Of a stretch of 64,000 bases of DNA, positions 8,390 through 16,433 are shown piece by piece. This DNA is from UBA583 sp964562045. GTDB taxonomy: Archaea; Nanobdellota; Nanobdellia; Woesearchaeales; UBA583. Numbering within the stretch: the first letter of the stretch is position 1; every line of letters starts with the position of its first letter. The notes under the pieces are model-generated. The model did no database searches and was not told the origin of the DNA. It saw nothing but the letters and a program-made list of their open reading frames with translations. The stretch lies in NCBI GenBank assembly GCA_964562045.1, contig CAZLRR010000001.1, positions 1-64,000 on the forward strand, written 5' to 3'. Made by a program: the position numbers and the translations under genes.

Positions 8390-9874
8390 ATGAAAATCCT
8401 AGATCAATATGAAATTGTATTTGAAAATACGAAAATTCCAATAGTGATTTATACAACAGAGAAAGATTTTGTTCCAATTTATGAAGTAGGAATTCTTGAA
8501 ACAGGAGAATATACAAAATTCATCATTGAGAAAATTAAAGAAGATTTGCTTAGAGAAGGTATTTTTGAGAAAACAGACAAGGAAGATTTTAGTTACGAAA
8601 ACTTGAAAAAAGCTTATGTTAAAAAAGTAGAAGAATTGATTAAGTATTATCTGCCCATGCTTAAAGCAGATATCAGAGATAAACTTATTACATACATTGT
8701 ACAAAAAAGTCTGGATTTAGGTTTTGTTGATATTCTTATTAGTGATGCAGGAATTGAAGAAGTTACAATTAATGGAAGTGAAGCACAGATTATGATTTAT
8801 CATAGAAAATATGGTTGGTTAAAGACAAATCTGAAATTTTTGAGTGATAGTGAAATCAAAAATATTGCATCAAGGGTTGCTCTTGAGAATAAAAAGTTTT
8901 TTTCTAACCTTAATCCTCTTCTGGACGCACATTTAAGAGGAGGACACAGACTTAATGCGACAATGGGACCAATTTCTACAAAAGGAAGTACTATTACCAT
9001 TCGTAGATTTTCAGATAAACCTTGGACTGTTTCAGATTTGGTTAACTCAAAAACATGTTCGCCTATTGCTCTTGCAATCATCTGGGTTGCTCTTGAAAAT
9101 GAGATGTCAGTGATTGTTGCAGGTGGAACTGGTTCAGGAAAAACTTCATTTTTGAATGCGATAAGTAGTTTTATTCCCGCAAGCCAAAGGATTATTTCAG
9201 TTGAAGATACTAGAGAGATTAGGCTACCGGAATATACTCACTGGGTGCCAATGGAAGCAAGACAAGCAAACCAGGAAGGAAAGGGAGGAATTTCAATGCT
9301 GGATTTGATTGTTAATTCGCTTCGTATGAGACCAGATAGAATCATTATTGGAGAGATTCGTAGAAAGCAAGAGGCAGAAGTTTTATTTGAAGCAATGAGA
9401 ACAGGACATAGTGTGTATGGTACTTTTCACGCAAATACTGCAGGAGAGACAATTTTAAGACTTTCGAGTCCGCCTATTGAAATCCCTAAAATTACTTTGT
9501 CTGCACTGGGTTTAGTTGTTGTTCAGCATAGAGATAGAAAAAGCGGAAAAAGAGCAACACTGCAGATTGCAGAAATTAATGAGGCTGGAGATGAGAGAGT
9601 AATACTTCAATATAATTATAAACTTGATAAATTTTTAATGAAGAACAAACCAATAAATCTAATGAAAAAACTTGATGAATTTTATGGGATTTCTGAGAGT
9701 GAATTTTATACTACGATTAAGGAAAGAGCAGTTATTTTACAATATATGGCTAAGATGAAAATTAACGATATTGATTCGGTAGGTAAAATAATTAACCAAT
9801 ATTATTTGGATAAGAAAAGTTTGTTTAAGACCATTAAAAGCAAATTGGATTTAAGAAAAAAAATTAGCAAATGA
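8390..9874 (+). CDS. Type II/IV secretion ATPase (GspE/FlaI/TadA family)
   Basis: The hexameric motor ATPase that powers assembly of type IV pilus-like filaments at the cytoplasmic face. Of 494 residues, the N-terminal 100 form a variable domain; the conserved core follows. Walker A GGTGSGKT is at 245-252, the Asp box VEDTREIRL at 271-279, Walker B RPDRIIIGEIR at 314-324 and the His box GHSVYGTFHANT at 339-350. The stop overlaps the next ATG (ATGA), coupling it to the first TadC/FlaJ platform protein. Two platform genes and two pilins downstream support an adhesion or secretion pilus rather than an archaellum. Confidence 0.95.
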   Translation: MKILDQYEIVFENTKIPIVIYTTEKDFVPIYEVGILETGEYTKFIIEKIKEDLLREGIFEKTDKEDFSYENLKKAYVKKVEELIKYYLPMLKADIRDKLITYIVQKSLDLGFVDILISDAGIEEVTINGSEAQIMIYHRKYGWLKTNLKFLSDSEIKNIASRVALENKKFFSNLNPLLDAHLRGGHRLNATMGPISTKGSTITIRRFSDKPWTVSDLVNSKTCSPIALAIIWVALENEMSVIVAGGTGSGKTSFLNAISSFIPASQRIISVEDTREIRLPEYTHWVPMEARQANQEGKGGISMLDLIVNSLRMRPDRIIIGEIRRKQEAEVLFEAMRTGHSVYGTFHANTAGETILRLSSPPIEIPKITLSALGLVVVQHRDRKSGKRATLQIAEINEAGDERVILQYNYKLDKFLMKNKPINLMKKLDEFYGISESEFYTTIKERAVILQYMAKMKINDIDSVGKIINQYYLDKKSLFKTIKSKLDLRKKISK

Positions 9875-10689
9875 GTTATGCAAATTTCATAAGAGGAATT
9901 GTAAAAAAACACCCTGACCTGAAGAATAAATTAAAAAAAGCTGCAAATAAACAAACCACATTTCAATACACAAATCAGGCAGTTATGATGACAATTATGT
10001 CTACATTATTTTTTGCAACAGTTGTTTTTCTAGTTTTTAAAAGTGAAATACTTAAACTTCTGATTGCAGAAGTTATTGTTATTGTTGCTACCCCACTATA
10101 TTTTAGATTTTGGTTTGGTTATGTTGATGTACTTGTGAAAAAGGCGGGACGAGAACTTGATGGAGATTTGCTTTTTGTTTCGGAATATTTTTTAGTTAGT
10201 ATGGAGTCAGGACTTCCATTGGGAAATGCGATTCAGAGAATAAGCAGACTGAATAGACCGGGAGGATATTTTTTCAAACGGGTATATATGGACTTTAAAA
10301 CTGGAAAAGATTTAGAAGAATCAATTGGTGATGCTGCAGAGTATGCGCCTTCAGAGAGTACTAAGATATTGCTTAAAAGATTGAAGGATAGTCTGAATAT
10401 CGGGATTGATTTAAAGTCTGTTTTAGAAAATTTTATTGAGGAATCTTCTGAGAAAAAGATTCTGGAGATTAGAAGTTTTGGGAAGAAATTAAACCCGATT
10501 GTTATGATGTATTTGCTTATGGGTATTGTCGTGCCTTCTCTAGGAATTACCTTTTTTATTTTAGGAGCAGCAATTTTGGAAATTACTCCAGAACTTTTGA
10601 AGTGGATTCTGGTTTTTTTGTTCTTGATAATGTTCGCATTCCAGTATTTAGCATATTCAATGTTTAAGTTTTCAAAATCAACAATATAA
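9871..10689 (+). CDS. Type II secretion F-domain membrane protein (TadC/FlaJ-like), first copy
   Basis: A platform protein of the pilus machine, 272 residues. Two membrane segments lie near 37-55 and 65-85, a cytoplasmic four-helix T2SSF domain follows (with ESGLPLGNAIQRISR as its start), and two C-terminal segments lie near 207-229 and 244-262. The gene overlaps the ATPase gene by four bases. Two adjacent F-domain genes probably form a heteromeric platform, as in Tad systems. Confidence 0.9.
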   Translation: MSYANFIRGIVKKHPDLKNKLKKAANKQTTFQYTNQAVMMTIMSTLFFATVVFLVFKSEILKLLIAEVIVIVATPLYFRFWFGYVDVLVKKAGRELDGDLLFVSEYFLVSMESGLPLGNAIQRISRLNRPGGYFFKRVYMDFKTGKDLEESIGDAAEYAPSESTKILLKRLKDSLNIGIDLKSVLENFIEESSEKKILEIRSFGKKLNPIVMMYLLMGIVVPSLGITFFILGAAILEITPELLKWILVFLFLIMFAFQYLAYSMFKFSKSTI

Positions 10690-10696
10690 ATTTAAA

Positions 10697-11752
10697 ATGG
10701 CAAATTTAAAAAATATTAATAAGGAAGGTCTGGGGAAGGTGGTGATGCCAGACAAAATTTATAAATTGAAGTATAAAGAGGAACTTGAAAAACTTTATGA
10801 GAAATTATATTTTAATAATTTGAATTATTATGCTATTGCAAACATTTTTGCACTTTCAGTAATCGTTACATTTACTTTATTTTTGTTAATATATCCTATT
10901 TTATACCAAAGTTTTAATGATGTATTTGCTCAAACTGGAGTTATGAAATTTATTGTTTTTTTTGTAACTTATTTTGTTTTAAATCTAGTAGTTTATTATT
11001 TGTTTTTGTTTATGTTTTTTTTCGTGCATGATAGTAAGTTTAAAAAAGCAGAGAATGCTATTGAGAAAGATTTGCCTGAATTTTTGGATAATCTAATTTC
11101 GAATTTAAAAGGAGGAATTTCTTTAGAAAAAGCTCTTCTTAAATCTGTGAGGCCGGAGCAAAAAGCCCTTGCACATGAAGTTACTTTAATTAATGAGAAG
11201 ATTTTAATGGGAATGGCAGTTACAGAGGCTTTGGATGAGTTTAGAAAAAGATATGATTCTCCGATTATTAATCGTACTTTGTTTTTAATTGATGAAGGAA
11301 TTAAGGGGGGAGGAGATTTAGCTAAACCTTTGGAGAGAATTTCAGAGAATCTTAAGAGAATTTATATTCTCGAGGAGGAGATGAGAGGTAATGCGGGAGG
11401 GTTTGCAATTATTATTCGTGCAATTTCGCTACTTGTTGCACCTCTTTTATTTGCTTTGGCAATTACTTTACTGACATTTATTGGAAACTTATTTGGGATA
11501 CTTGCTGAGAGTGGAAATGAGATGTTAACTTTTGGAACAATACCTCCCGAATTTACAACATATTTGATGTATTTTTCTTATTCGATGATTGGTTTAATTA
11601 CTGTTTTTTCAAGTTTAATTACTTCTCAGTTGAAGAATGAAAAAACTTATACTGCAGTTAAGTATTTGCCTTTTTATGTTGCAATTGCATTGATACTGTT
11701 TAATGTTTTTTCAAAGGTTCTTTTGGGATTTTTTGGAGGAATTATAGGATAA
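10697..11752 (+). CDS. Type II secretion F-domain membrane protein (TadC/FlaJ-like), second copy
   Basis: The second platform protein, 351 residues. Two membrane segments lie near 45-68 and 83-110. The F domain follows, with LPEFLDNLISNLKGGISLEKAL around 128-149. Three C-terminal segments are near 236-262, 285-305 and 321-348. The protein ends GGIIG, and the DNA coding for this end (11737-11753) is repeated at 13174-13190, bracketing the next gene. The pilin genes that would be expected to follow lie beyond that insertion. Confidence 0.9.
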   Translation: MANLKNINKEGLGKVVMPDKIYKLKYKEELEKLYEKLYFNNLNYYAIANIFALSVIVTFTLFLLIYPILYQSFNDVFAQTGVMKFIVFFVTYFVLNLVVYYLFLFMFFFVHDSKFKKAENAIEKDLPEFLDNLISNLKGGISLEKALLKSVRPEQKALAHEVTLINEKILMGMAVTEALDEFRKRYDSPIINRTLFLIDEGIKGGGDLAKPLERISENLKRIYILEEEMRGNAGGFAIIIRAISLLVAPLLFALAITLLTFIGNLFGILAESGNEMLTFGTIPPEFTTYLMYFSYSMIGLITVFSSLITSQLKNEKTYTAVKYLPFYVAIALILFNVFSKVLLGFFGGIIG

Positions 11753-11753
11753 G
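11737..11753 (+). repeat. 17-bp direct repeat, left copy (end of the second tadC-like gene)
   Basis: AGGAATTATAGGATAAG includes the last codons and the stop of the F-domain gene. It recurs exactly at 13174-13190, just past the ATPase-nuclease gene, which suggests that gene entered with duplication of the 3' end of its neighbour. Confidence 0.7.
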
Positions 11754-11762
11754 AAACATAAG

Positions 11763-11773
11763 ATTTATAAATA
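11763..11773 (+). promoter_or_regulatory. TATA box for the inserted ATPase gene
   Basis: ATTTATAAATA is centred about 26 nt before the ATG at 11794. The inserted gene therefore carries its own promoter inside the bracketed segment. Confidence 0.55.
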
Positions 11774-11793
11774 ATAACTAACATTATAATAAT

Positions 11794-13173
11794 ATGAATT
11801 ATTGTTTTTATGGTAGAGAAGAAGAATTGAAAATATTAGAACAAACATTTTCGAGAAAGAAATCAGAATTATTTATAATCTACGGTAGAAGAAGAGTTGG
11901 AAAAACTACTTTGTGTTTAAATTTCATAAAAAATAAAACAGGAGCATATTTTTTAGCCTCACAACAAAAAGAAGAACATAATATTGAGAATTTCAAAAAA
12001 ACACTTATTGAAAGTTTAAATGATGAGACAATAAATAGTCTAAAAAATAATTTTGAAGACATATTTAGGTACTTAGCTTCCTTAAATAAAGAAATGATTA
12101 TTGTTATAGATGAATTTCCATATTTGATTAAAGAAAATAATTCAATAGTTTCAGTATTTCAAAGGATTTGGGATTTATATTTGGAAAAGAGCAAGGTTTC
12201 AATAATTTTAAGTGGTTCGTCAATTTCGATGATAAAGGATGAAATATTAAGTGCAAAAAGTCCTTTGTATGGGAGAAGAACTGGACAATTAAGTTTAAAA
12301 AAATTGAAATTTAAAAATTTACATAAATTTTATCCAAAATATAATTTTGAAAATTTGTTAAAAGTTTATTCGGTTTTAGATTCTATTCCTTTTTACTTAA
12401 ATCAGTTTAGTGATAAATTAACTTTTGAAAAAAATTTAATAGAAAATTATTTTTCAATAAGTAGTATTTTATTTGGAGAAGGAGATTTTTTATTAAAAGA
12501 AGAATTTGATTCTATTAGCACATATAAGACAATTTTAACTGAAATTGCTAGAGGAAACACAAAATTTTCAGCAATTAGTAGTTCTGTTGGTATTGAACAA
12601 ACAAAATTAACACAATATTTAAAGAATTTACTTAACGTTAATTTGATTAGTAAAAGGATTCCTTTTGGTGAAAAAGAACAAAAATCAAAAAAATCAAGGT
12701 ATGAATTAAAAGATAATTTTCTTAAGTTTTGGTTCAAATTTACAACTGAGTATAGTTATTTAGTTGAAGAAAATAGGCCCGATTTAGTTGTGAAGAGATT
12801 GGATAATACATTTAGTGAGTATTTGGGAAAAATATTTGAAGATGTTGCAAGAGAGTATTTAAAAGAGAATTATAATGTTGTTAAATGTAGTTCTTGGTGG
12901 ACTAGACAGGATTTAGAAATTGATATTGTTGGAGAAGATGTAGAAAATAATGTTTTTTATGTCTGTGAAGCAAAATGGAGAAATAGAAAACAAACTTTAA
13001 AAGATTTAGAAGAATTAAAAGAAAAATCAAAATATTTGGAATTGGGCGAAAATGTTAAATTTGTTATTTTTTCTAAGTCGGGATTTAAGGACAATTTGTT
13101 AGAATTTGCTAAAAATAATGAAAATCTGATATTGATTGATAAAACTAGTTTAGAAAATTGGATTAGAGATTAA
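11794..13173 (+). CDS. Archaeal AAA ATPase with DUF234 nuclease-like C-terminus
   Basis: A 459-residue protein. The N-terminal P-loop ATPase has GRRRVGKT at 31-38 and the Walker B stretch MIIVIDEFPYL near 96-106. A winged-helix section follows, then a C-terminal domain with the PD-(D/E)XK pattern: EIDIVG and, 15 residues on, EAKW. This is the architecture of the archaeal ATPase family fused to DUF234, often mobile and of unknown role. It interrupts the pilus operon, with its own TATA box and 17-bp direct repeats on both sides. A related protein is at 44946-46370. Confidence 0.88.
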   Translation: MNYCFYGREEELKILEQTFSRKKSELFIIYGRRRVGKTTLCLNFIKNKTGAYFLASQQKEEHNIENFKKTLIESLNDETINSLKNNFEDIFRYLASLNKEMIIVIDEFPYLIKENNSIVSVFQRIWDLYLEKSKVSIILSGSSISMIKDEILSAKSPLYGRRTGQLSLKKLKFKNLHKFYPKYNFENLLKVYSVLDSIPFYLNQFSDKLTFEKNLIENYFSISSILFGEGDFLLKEEFDSISTYKTILTEIARGNTKFSAISSSVGIEQTKLTQYLKNLLNVNLISKRIPFGEKEQKSKKSRYELKDNFLKFWFKFTTEYSYLVEENRPDLVVKRLDNTFSEYLGKIFEDVAREYLKENYNVVKCSSWWTRQDLEIDIVGEDVENNVFYVCEAKWRNRKQTLKDLEELKEKSKYLELGENVKFVIFSKSGFKDNLLEFAKNNENLILIDKTSLENWIRD

Positions 13174-13190
13174 AGGAATTATAGGATAAG
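13174..13190 (+). repeat. 17-bp direct repeat, right copy
   Basis: An exact copy of 11737-11753. It lies immediately after the ATPase stop codon and restores the sequence that would originally have followed the tadC-like gene. Confidence 0.7.
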
Positions 13191-13221
13191 GAACCCTTTT
13201 TGTAACTAAAAGAAGATAACT

Positions 13222-13233
13222 AAATTATATAAG
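13222..13233 (+). promoter_or_regulatory. TATA box for the first pilin gene
   Basis: AAATTATATAAG is centred about 27 nt before the ATG at 13255. Separate pilin transcription is plausible, because pilins are needed in larger amounts than the machine. Confidence 0.5.
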
Positions 13234-13254
13234 AAAAATAGATTTGAATTAAAT

Positions 13255-13776
13255 ATGAATAAGACGAGTTTATTAAGAAATAAAAGAGGTCAAGCTGCAA
13301 TCGAGTTTTTAATGACTTATGGTTGGATGCTTTTGGTAGTACTGATTGTAGGTGCTTTAATATTCAGTTTCGTTGACTTTGGTGCACTTTTGCCTAATAA
13401 GTTGGATTTAAGTGGAAATTTAAGAGGTATGGCTGCAGAATCACAAGCAACAAGTACGGACGATACAGTTAAAGTAGTATTTAGTTATGTTGGGGCTAAT
13501 AGGGGTACAATTGAAGGAAACGCAGGAACTATAGAGTTGAGTACAGGTGAAACCTGTTCGATGACTACCGTTGAAAATAAAGACACTTCATCTGGAGCAG
13601 TTCCAGCCGATGTGAATTTTTTAAATGGACAACTAGGAATTGCAACATTTGATTGCACAGCAGAAGGCCTAATTGAAGGAGATGTTGTTGAAGGCAAGGT
13701 TACTATTCCTGTTGAAAATCCAAAAACGGATTTAACAATTGATAGTACAGGACCAATTAGATTAACTATTCAATAA
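13255..13776 (+). CDS. Type IV pilin with class III signal peptide, first
   Basis: A 173-residue filament subunit. The charged leader ends at KRG, followed by QAAIEFLMTYGW and a 20-residue hydrophobic helix. This is the archaeal class III signal peptide cut by a PibD-type peptidase after Gly, with the helix forming the pilus core. The remaining 130 residues are a beta-rich head with two cysteines (CSMT and FDCT), which may form a disulfide. It follows the secretion ATPase and platform genes, which are presumably its assembly machine. Confidence 0.9.
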   Translation: MNKTSLLRNKRGQAAIEFLMTYGWMLLVVLIVGALIFSFVDFGALLPNKLDLSGNLRGMAAESQATSTDDTVKVVFSYVGANRGTIEGNAGTIELSTGETCSMTTVENKDTSSGAVPADVNFLNGQLGIATFDCTAEGLIEGDVVEGKVTIPVENPKTDLTIDSTGPIRLTIQ

Positions 13777-13842
13777 ATCTATATTTTTTTCTAATTTTTG
13801 ATAATTACAAAGTTTTAAAAACATAATATATTCTAAAAAATT

Positions 13843-14349
13843 ATGGGGGAAAAAGTAAAAGCACAGGCATCTTTTGAATATCTTATTATTTTTGGAATAG
13901 CTTTGACTTTAATTCTTATTCTTGGCGGAGTATTTTTTACTTATTCTGGTGAGGCAAAGGAACAATTAGATAAAAAACAAATTGAAAAAATAGGAAGAGA
14001 AATAATTTCAAATGTTGAAAAAATGTATTTTTTACCTGAAGGAAACAAAGTTACAATAGATACTAATTTTCCTCAAGGAATAGAAAACCTAACTATCGTT
14101 CATTTTAATAATAGTGGAATTGTATTTGATATACTAAATGTTTCTTACTATAATGAAGATATATTTTCCTCTGAATTATTTGAAACTAAGGAAACATATA
14201 TACGATTTAATTGTTCATATTCATGTCAACATAATTATACAACTAATGTTTCTTGGTTTAATGATACATCATTATTTACACAAGGAGCTAAAAGAATCCA
14301 AATAGTCTCCCAAGGAGACTATGTTTCAATTGATTTTGTAAGAGATTAA
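13843..14349 (+). CDS. Type IV pilin with class III signal peptide, second
   Basis: 168 residues. A short leader, MGEKVKAQASFEYL, runs straight into a 22-residue hydrophobic helix (IIFGIALTLILILGGVFFTY). The QASFEYL pattern is the second common archaeal class III variant, with Glu at +5. A globular domain with two cysteines close together (FNCSYSCQ) follows, and there are several Asn-X-Ser/Thr sites. The gene ends next to the convergent nth gene, closing the pilus region. It is probably a minor pilin or second subunit. Confidence 0.85.
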   Translation: MGEKVKAQASFEYLIIFGIALTLILILGGVFFTYSGEAKEQLDKKQIEKIGREIISNVEKMYFLPEGNKVTIDTNFPQGIENLTIVHFNNSGIVFDILNVSYYNEDIFSSELFETKETYIRFNCSYSCQHNYTTNVSWFNDTSLFTQGAKRIQIVSQGDYVSIDFVRD

Positions 14350-15003
14350 TTATCTTTGTTTTTTAACTCCAACTTTTTGGCAGTATTTCTCAACAGGACA
14401 TTTCGAACAGAAAGGAGATACAGGTTTACATATGTGCTGACCAAAAGCAACCAAAAGGGAATTATATCTTATCCAATATTGCAAAGGGAGAATTTCTCTA
14501 AGTTTAAACTCTGTTTCTTCTGGAGTTTTAGTTTGAATGTAACCTAAACGATTTGAAATTCTATGTACGTGAACATCAACACACATTGCAGGTTTCTGAA
14601 AACCTTCAGTTATTACCAAATTTGCAGTTTTTCTTCCCACTCCTTCAAAAGTTAAAAGAATGTCTAAATCGGCTGGAACTTGTCCTTTAAATTCATTAAC
14701 TAATCTCTCACAAACGTTTTTAATTACAATTGCTTTTCTACGATAAAAACCTACAGGATAAATTCTTTTCTGGATTTCTTCTACATTCAAATTTTGAATA
14801 TCTGTTGGTTTTTTTAAAACTTCAAACAATCGTTTTGATGCTAAAACTGTAGTCTCATCTTTTGTTCTAAGTGAGAGAATTGTTGAGATTAAAACTTTAA
14901 AAGGATCTTTGTCTTGAAGAGCAATTAATGTAACTACTGGAACTTGCCAATTTTTCGATTCTTTTTCAAGTATTTCAATTATCTCTTTTATCGGGAAGGT
15001 CAT
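14350..15003 (-). CDS. nth: Endonuclease III (DNA glycosylase/AP lyase)
   Basis: Base-excision repair enzyme that removes oxidised pyrimidines and cleaves at the abasic site. Its 217 residues contain the helix-hairpin-helix LTFEGVGRKTANLV with the catalytic Lys at 125, the catalytic Asp at 143 (VDVHVHRIS) and a [4Fe-4S] loop with Cys at 192, 199, 202 and 208 (C-x6-C-x2-C-x5-C). All key residues are intact. The ATG lies one base after the stop of the upstream hypothetical gene, so the two form an operon. Confidence 0.96.
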   Translation of the reverse strand: MTFPIKEIIEILEKESKNWQVPVVTLIALQDKDPFKVLISTILSLRTKDETTVLASKRLFEVLKKPTDIQNLNVEEIQKRIYPVGFYRRKAIVIKNVCERLVNEFKGQVPADLDILLTFEGVGRKTANLVITEGFQKPAMCVDVHVHRISNRLGYIQTKTPEETEFKLREILPLQYWIRYNSLLVAFGQHICKPVSPFCSKCPVEKYCQKVGVKKQR

Positions 15004-15004
15004 T

Positions 15005-15991
15005 TTAAAACCCCAAAATTAAATTTGCAATTTCAATTGAATTTAAATTTCTTAAAACTTTTTTTTCTTTTTTTAATTCAACTACTTCTTCTTCATAAAT
15101 TGAGTTTAAAGATTTTGAAATCTCTAAATCCATATCAAAATACTTCTTATCAACTAAATTTTCTCCGAAATTTTTTAGATACCTTGATAAGGATTTTAAC
15201 TCTTTTTCAAATGGAAGTTTTAGTTTCTGTTTCAACATTAAGTATTTCAATCTATATCTTAAATCACAAGAGGTTTGAAATAGTTTATTTTCTTTTTCCA
15301 TAAATTTCTTGATGAAATCTGAATTGAAATCATATTCTAGCAAGAGGTCCAAAATCTCAAATTGAGATATAATATTAAAGTTTCCTAATTCATCAAAATC
15401 ATAAACTAAATCATATTTTTTATTCCAAAAATATCTCTCAAAACCAAGAGTTAATCTCTCATTTATCATAAATAAAGAGTCAGCTTCTTTGATAAAACCA
15501 TGAAAATTTAAAAAGTCAGTATAATCACAAACCGAAATTAGAATAGCATTTTCTTTTGCTTTGAAAACTTTTTTGCCTTCAAACAAATCAAACATTAATA
15601 GATAGTCATTACAAAAATGATTTTTTATGTAAATTAAGGCTTTTTGAATTGATTTTAAGAACAATTTTACTTCTTTCTTATCATTTGTCTGTTTCAAATA
15701 AAAAAGAAGAGATTTTAAGTAAAAAACTGGATTGTAAATTCCATCATCCGAAAATCCTTCTATAAAAAAAGTTTCATCTTTGATTTTTGGAAGTATAAAA
15801 TTATCTTCTTTTTGTTGGAATTGCCTTATGTAGTTAAGAATAATTTTAGCCTCACCTAATTTTTTAAGCTTTGAGAGTGAAATTACCGAATCAAACAACT
15901 CCTCATATGTTTTTATATTGCCTATAGAGCCATCTTTAGTTATACGTCCTAAAATAAACTTTAGAGATGATTCTTGCAATTTTTTGTCCAT
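15005..15991 (-). CDS. Hypothetical protein, possibly alpha/alpha-toroid fold
   Basis: Not firmly recognised. The 328-residue soluble protein is helical. Its middle contains EGFSDDGIYNPVFYLKSLLFYL and later SVCDYTDFLNFHGF followed by ERYFWNKKYDLVYDFD, a rhythm reminiscent of six-hairpin glycosidases (GH15-like). I do not see a convincing pair of catalytic acids, so an enzymatic role is only a guess. It is co-transcribed with nth, one base apart. Confidence 0.65.
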   Translation of the reverse strand: MDKKLQESSLKFILGRITKDGSIGNIKTYEELFDSVISLSKLKKLGEAKIILNYIRQFQQKEDNFILPKIKDETFFIEGFSDDGIYNPVFYLKSLLFYLKQTNDKKEVKLFLKSIQKALIYIKNHFCNDYLLMFDLFEGKKVFKAKENAILISVCDYTDFLNFHGFIKEADSLFMINERLTLGFERYFWNKKYDLVYDFDELGNFNIISQFEILDLLLEYDFNSDFIKKFMEKENKLFQTSCDLRYRLKYLMLKQKLKLPFEKELKSLSRYLKNFGENLVDKKYFDMDLEISKSLNSIYEEEVVELKKEKKVLRNLNSIEIANLILGF

Positions 15992-16030
15992 AATTATTTA
16001 TAAATAAACTCATTTATAAGCTTTGCGAAG

Positions 16031-16040
16031 ATTTTTAAAC
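16031..16040 (+). promoter_or_regulatory. TATA box for the small membrane protein
   Basis: ATTTTTAAAC is centred about 26 nt before the ATG at 16061. Confidence 0.45.
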
Positions 16041-16060
16041 TTGGAAATCATACAACTATA

Positions 16061-16417
16061 ATGGTAAAAGGCGAATATGAAGAAATATATGGTGAGAAAA
16101 AAGAAGGCTTTTTTGAAAAAGTGAAAGATTTTTTTGCTGACTCTGCAAAAGAATTTCTAAAAACAAAATTTGAAGAAACAAAAGAAGATGCAAAAAGAAC
16201 ATTTGAGAGAAAAGTTATGAGAAAAGTTAGAAGAGAAATTAAAAAAGCAGTAACTAACGTTTTTTTAGTTTTATTTCTAGCTCTAGGAGTTGGATTTTTA
16301 ATTTACGGAGGATTATCTCTTTTAATTGTCTCTCTTGCGCTTCCAGAATATGTTACTCCAATGTTATTTGGATTATTTTTAGTTTTGGTAGGTTTTGTTG
16401 TTAAGATTATTGGTTAG
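16061..16417 (+). CDS. Small membrane protein with amphipathic N-terminus
   Basis: Not recognised. The protein has 118 residues: a highly charged helical first half (residues 1-65, Lys/Glu-rich), then two closely spaced membrane helices near 68-90 and 95-117 joined by a short loop with Pro. The layout resembles small holin-superfamily-like proteins (DUF1469-type), but I cannot assign it. It is convergent with leuS, whose stop is 17 bp away. Confidence 0.7.
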   Translation: MVKGEYEEIYGEKKEGFFEKVKDFFADSAKEFLKTKFEETKEDAKRTFERKVMRKVRREIKKAVTNVFLVLFLALGVGFLIYGGLSLLIVSLALPEYVTPMLFGLFLVLVGFVVKIIG

Positions 16418-16433
16418 ATAAAACTTAATATCT

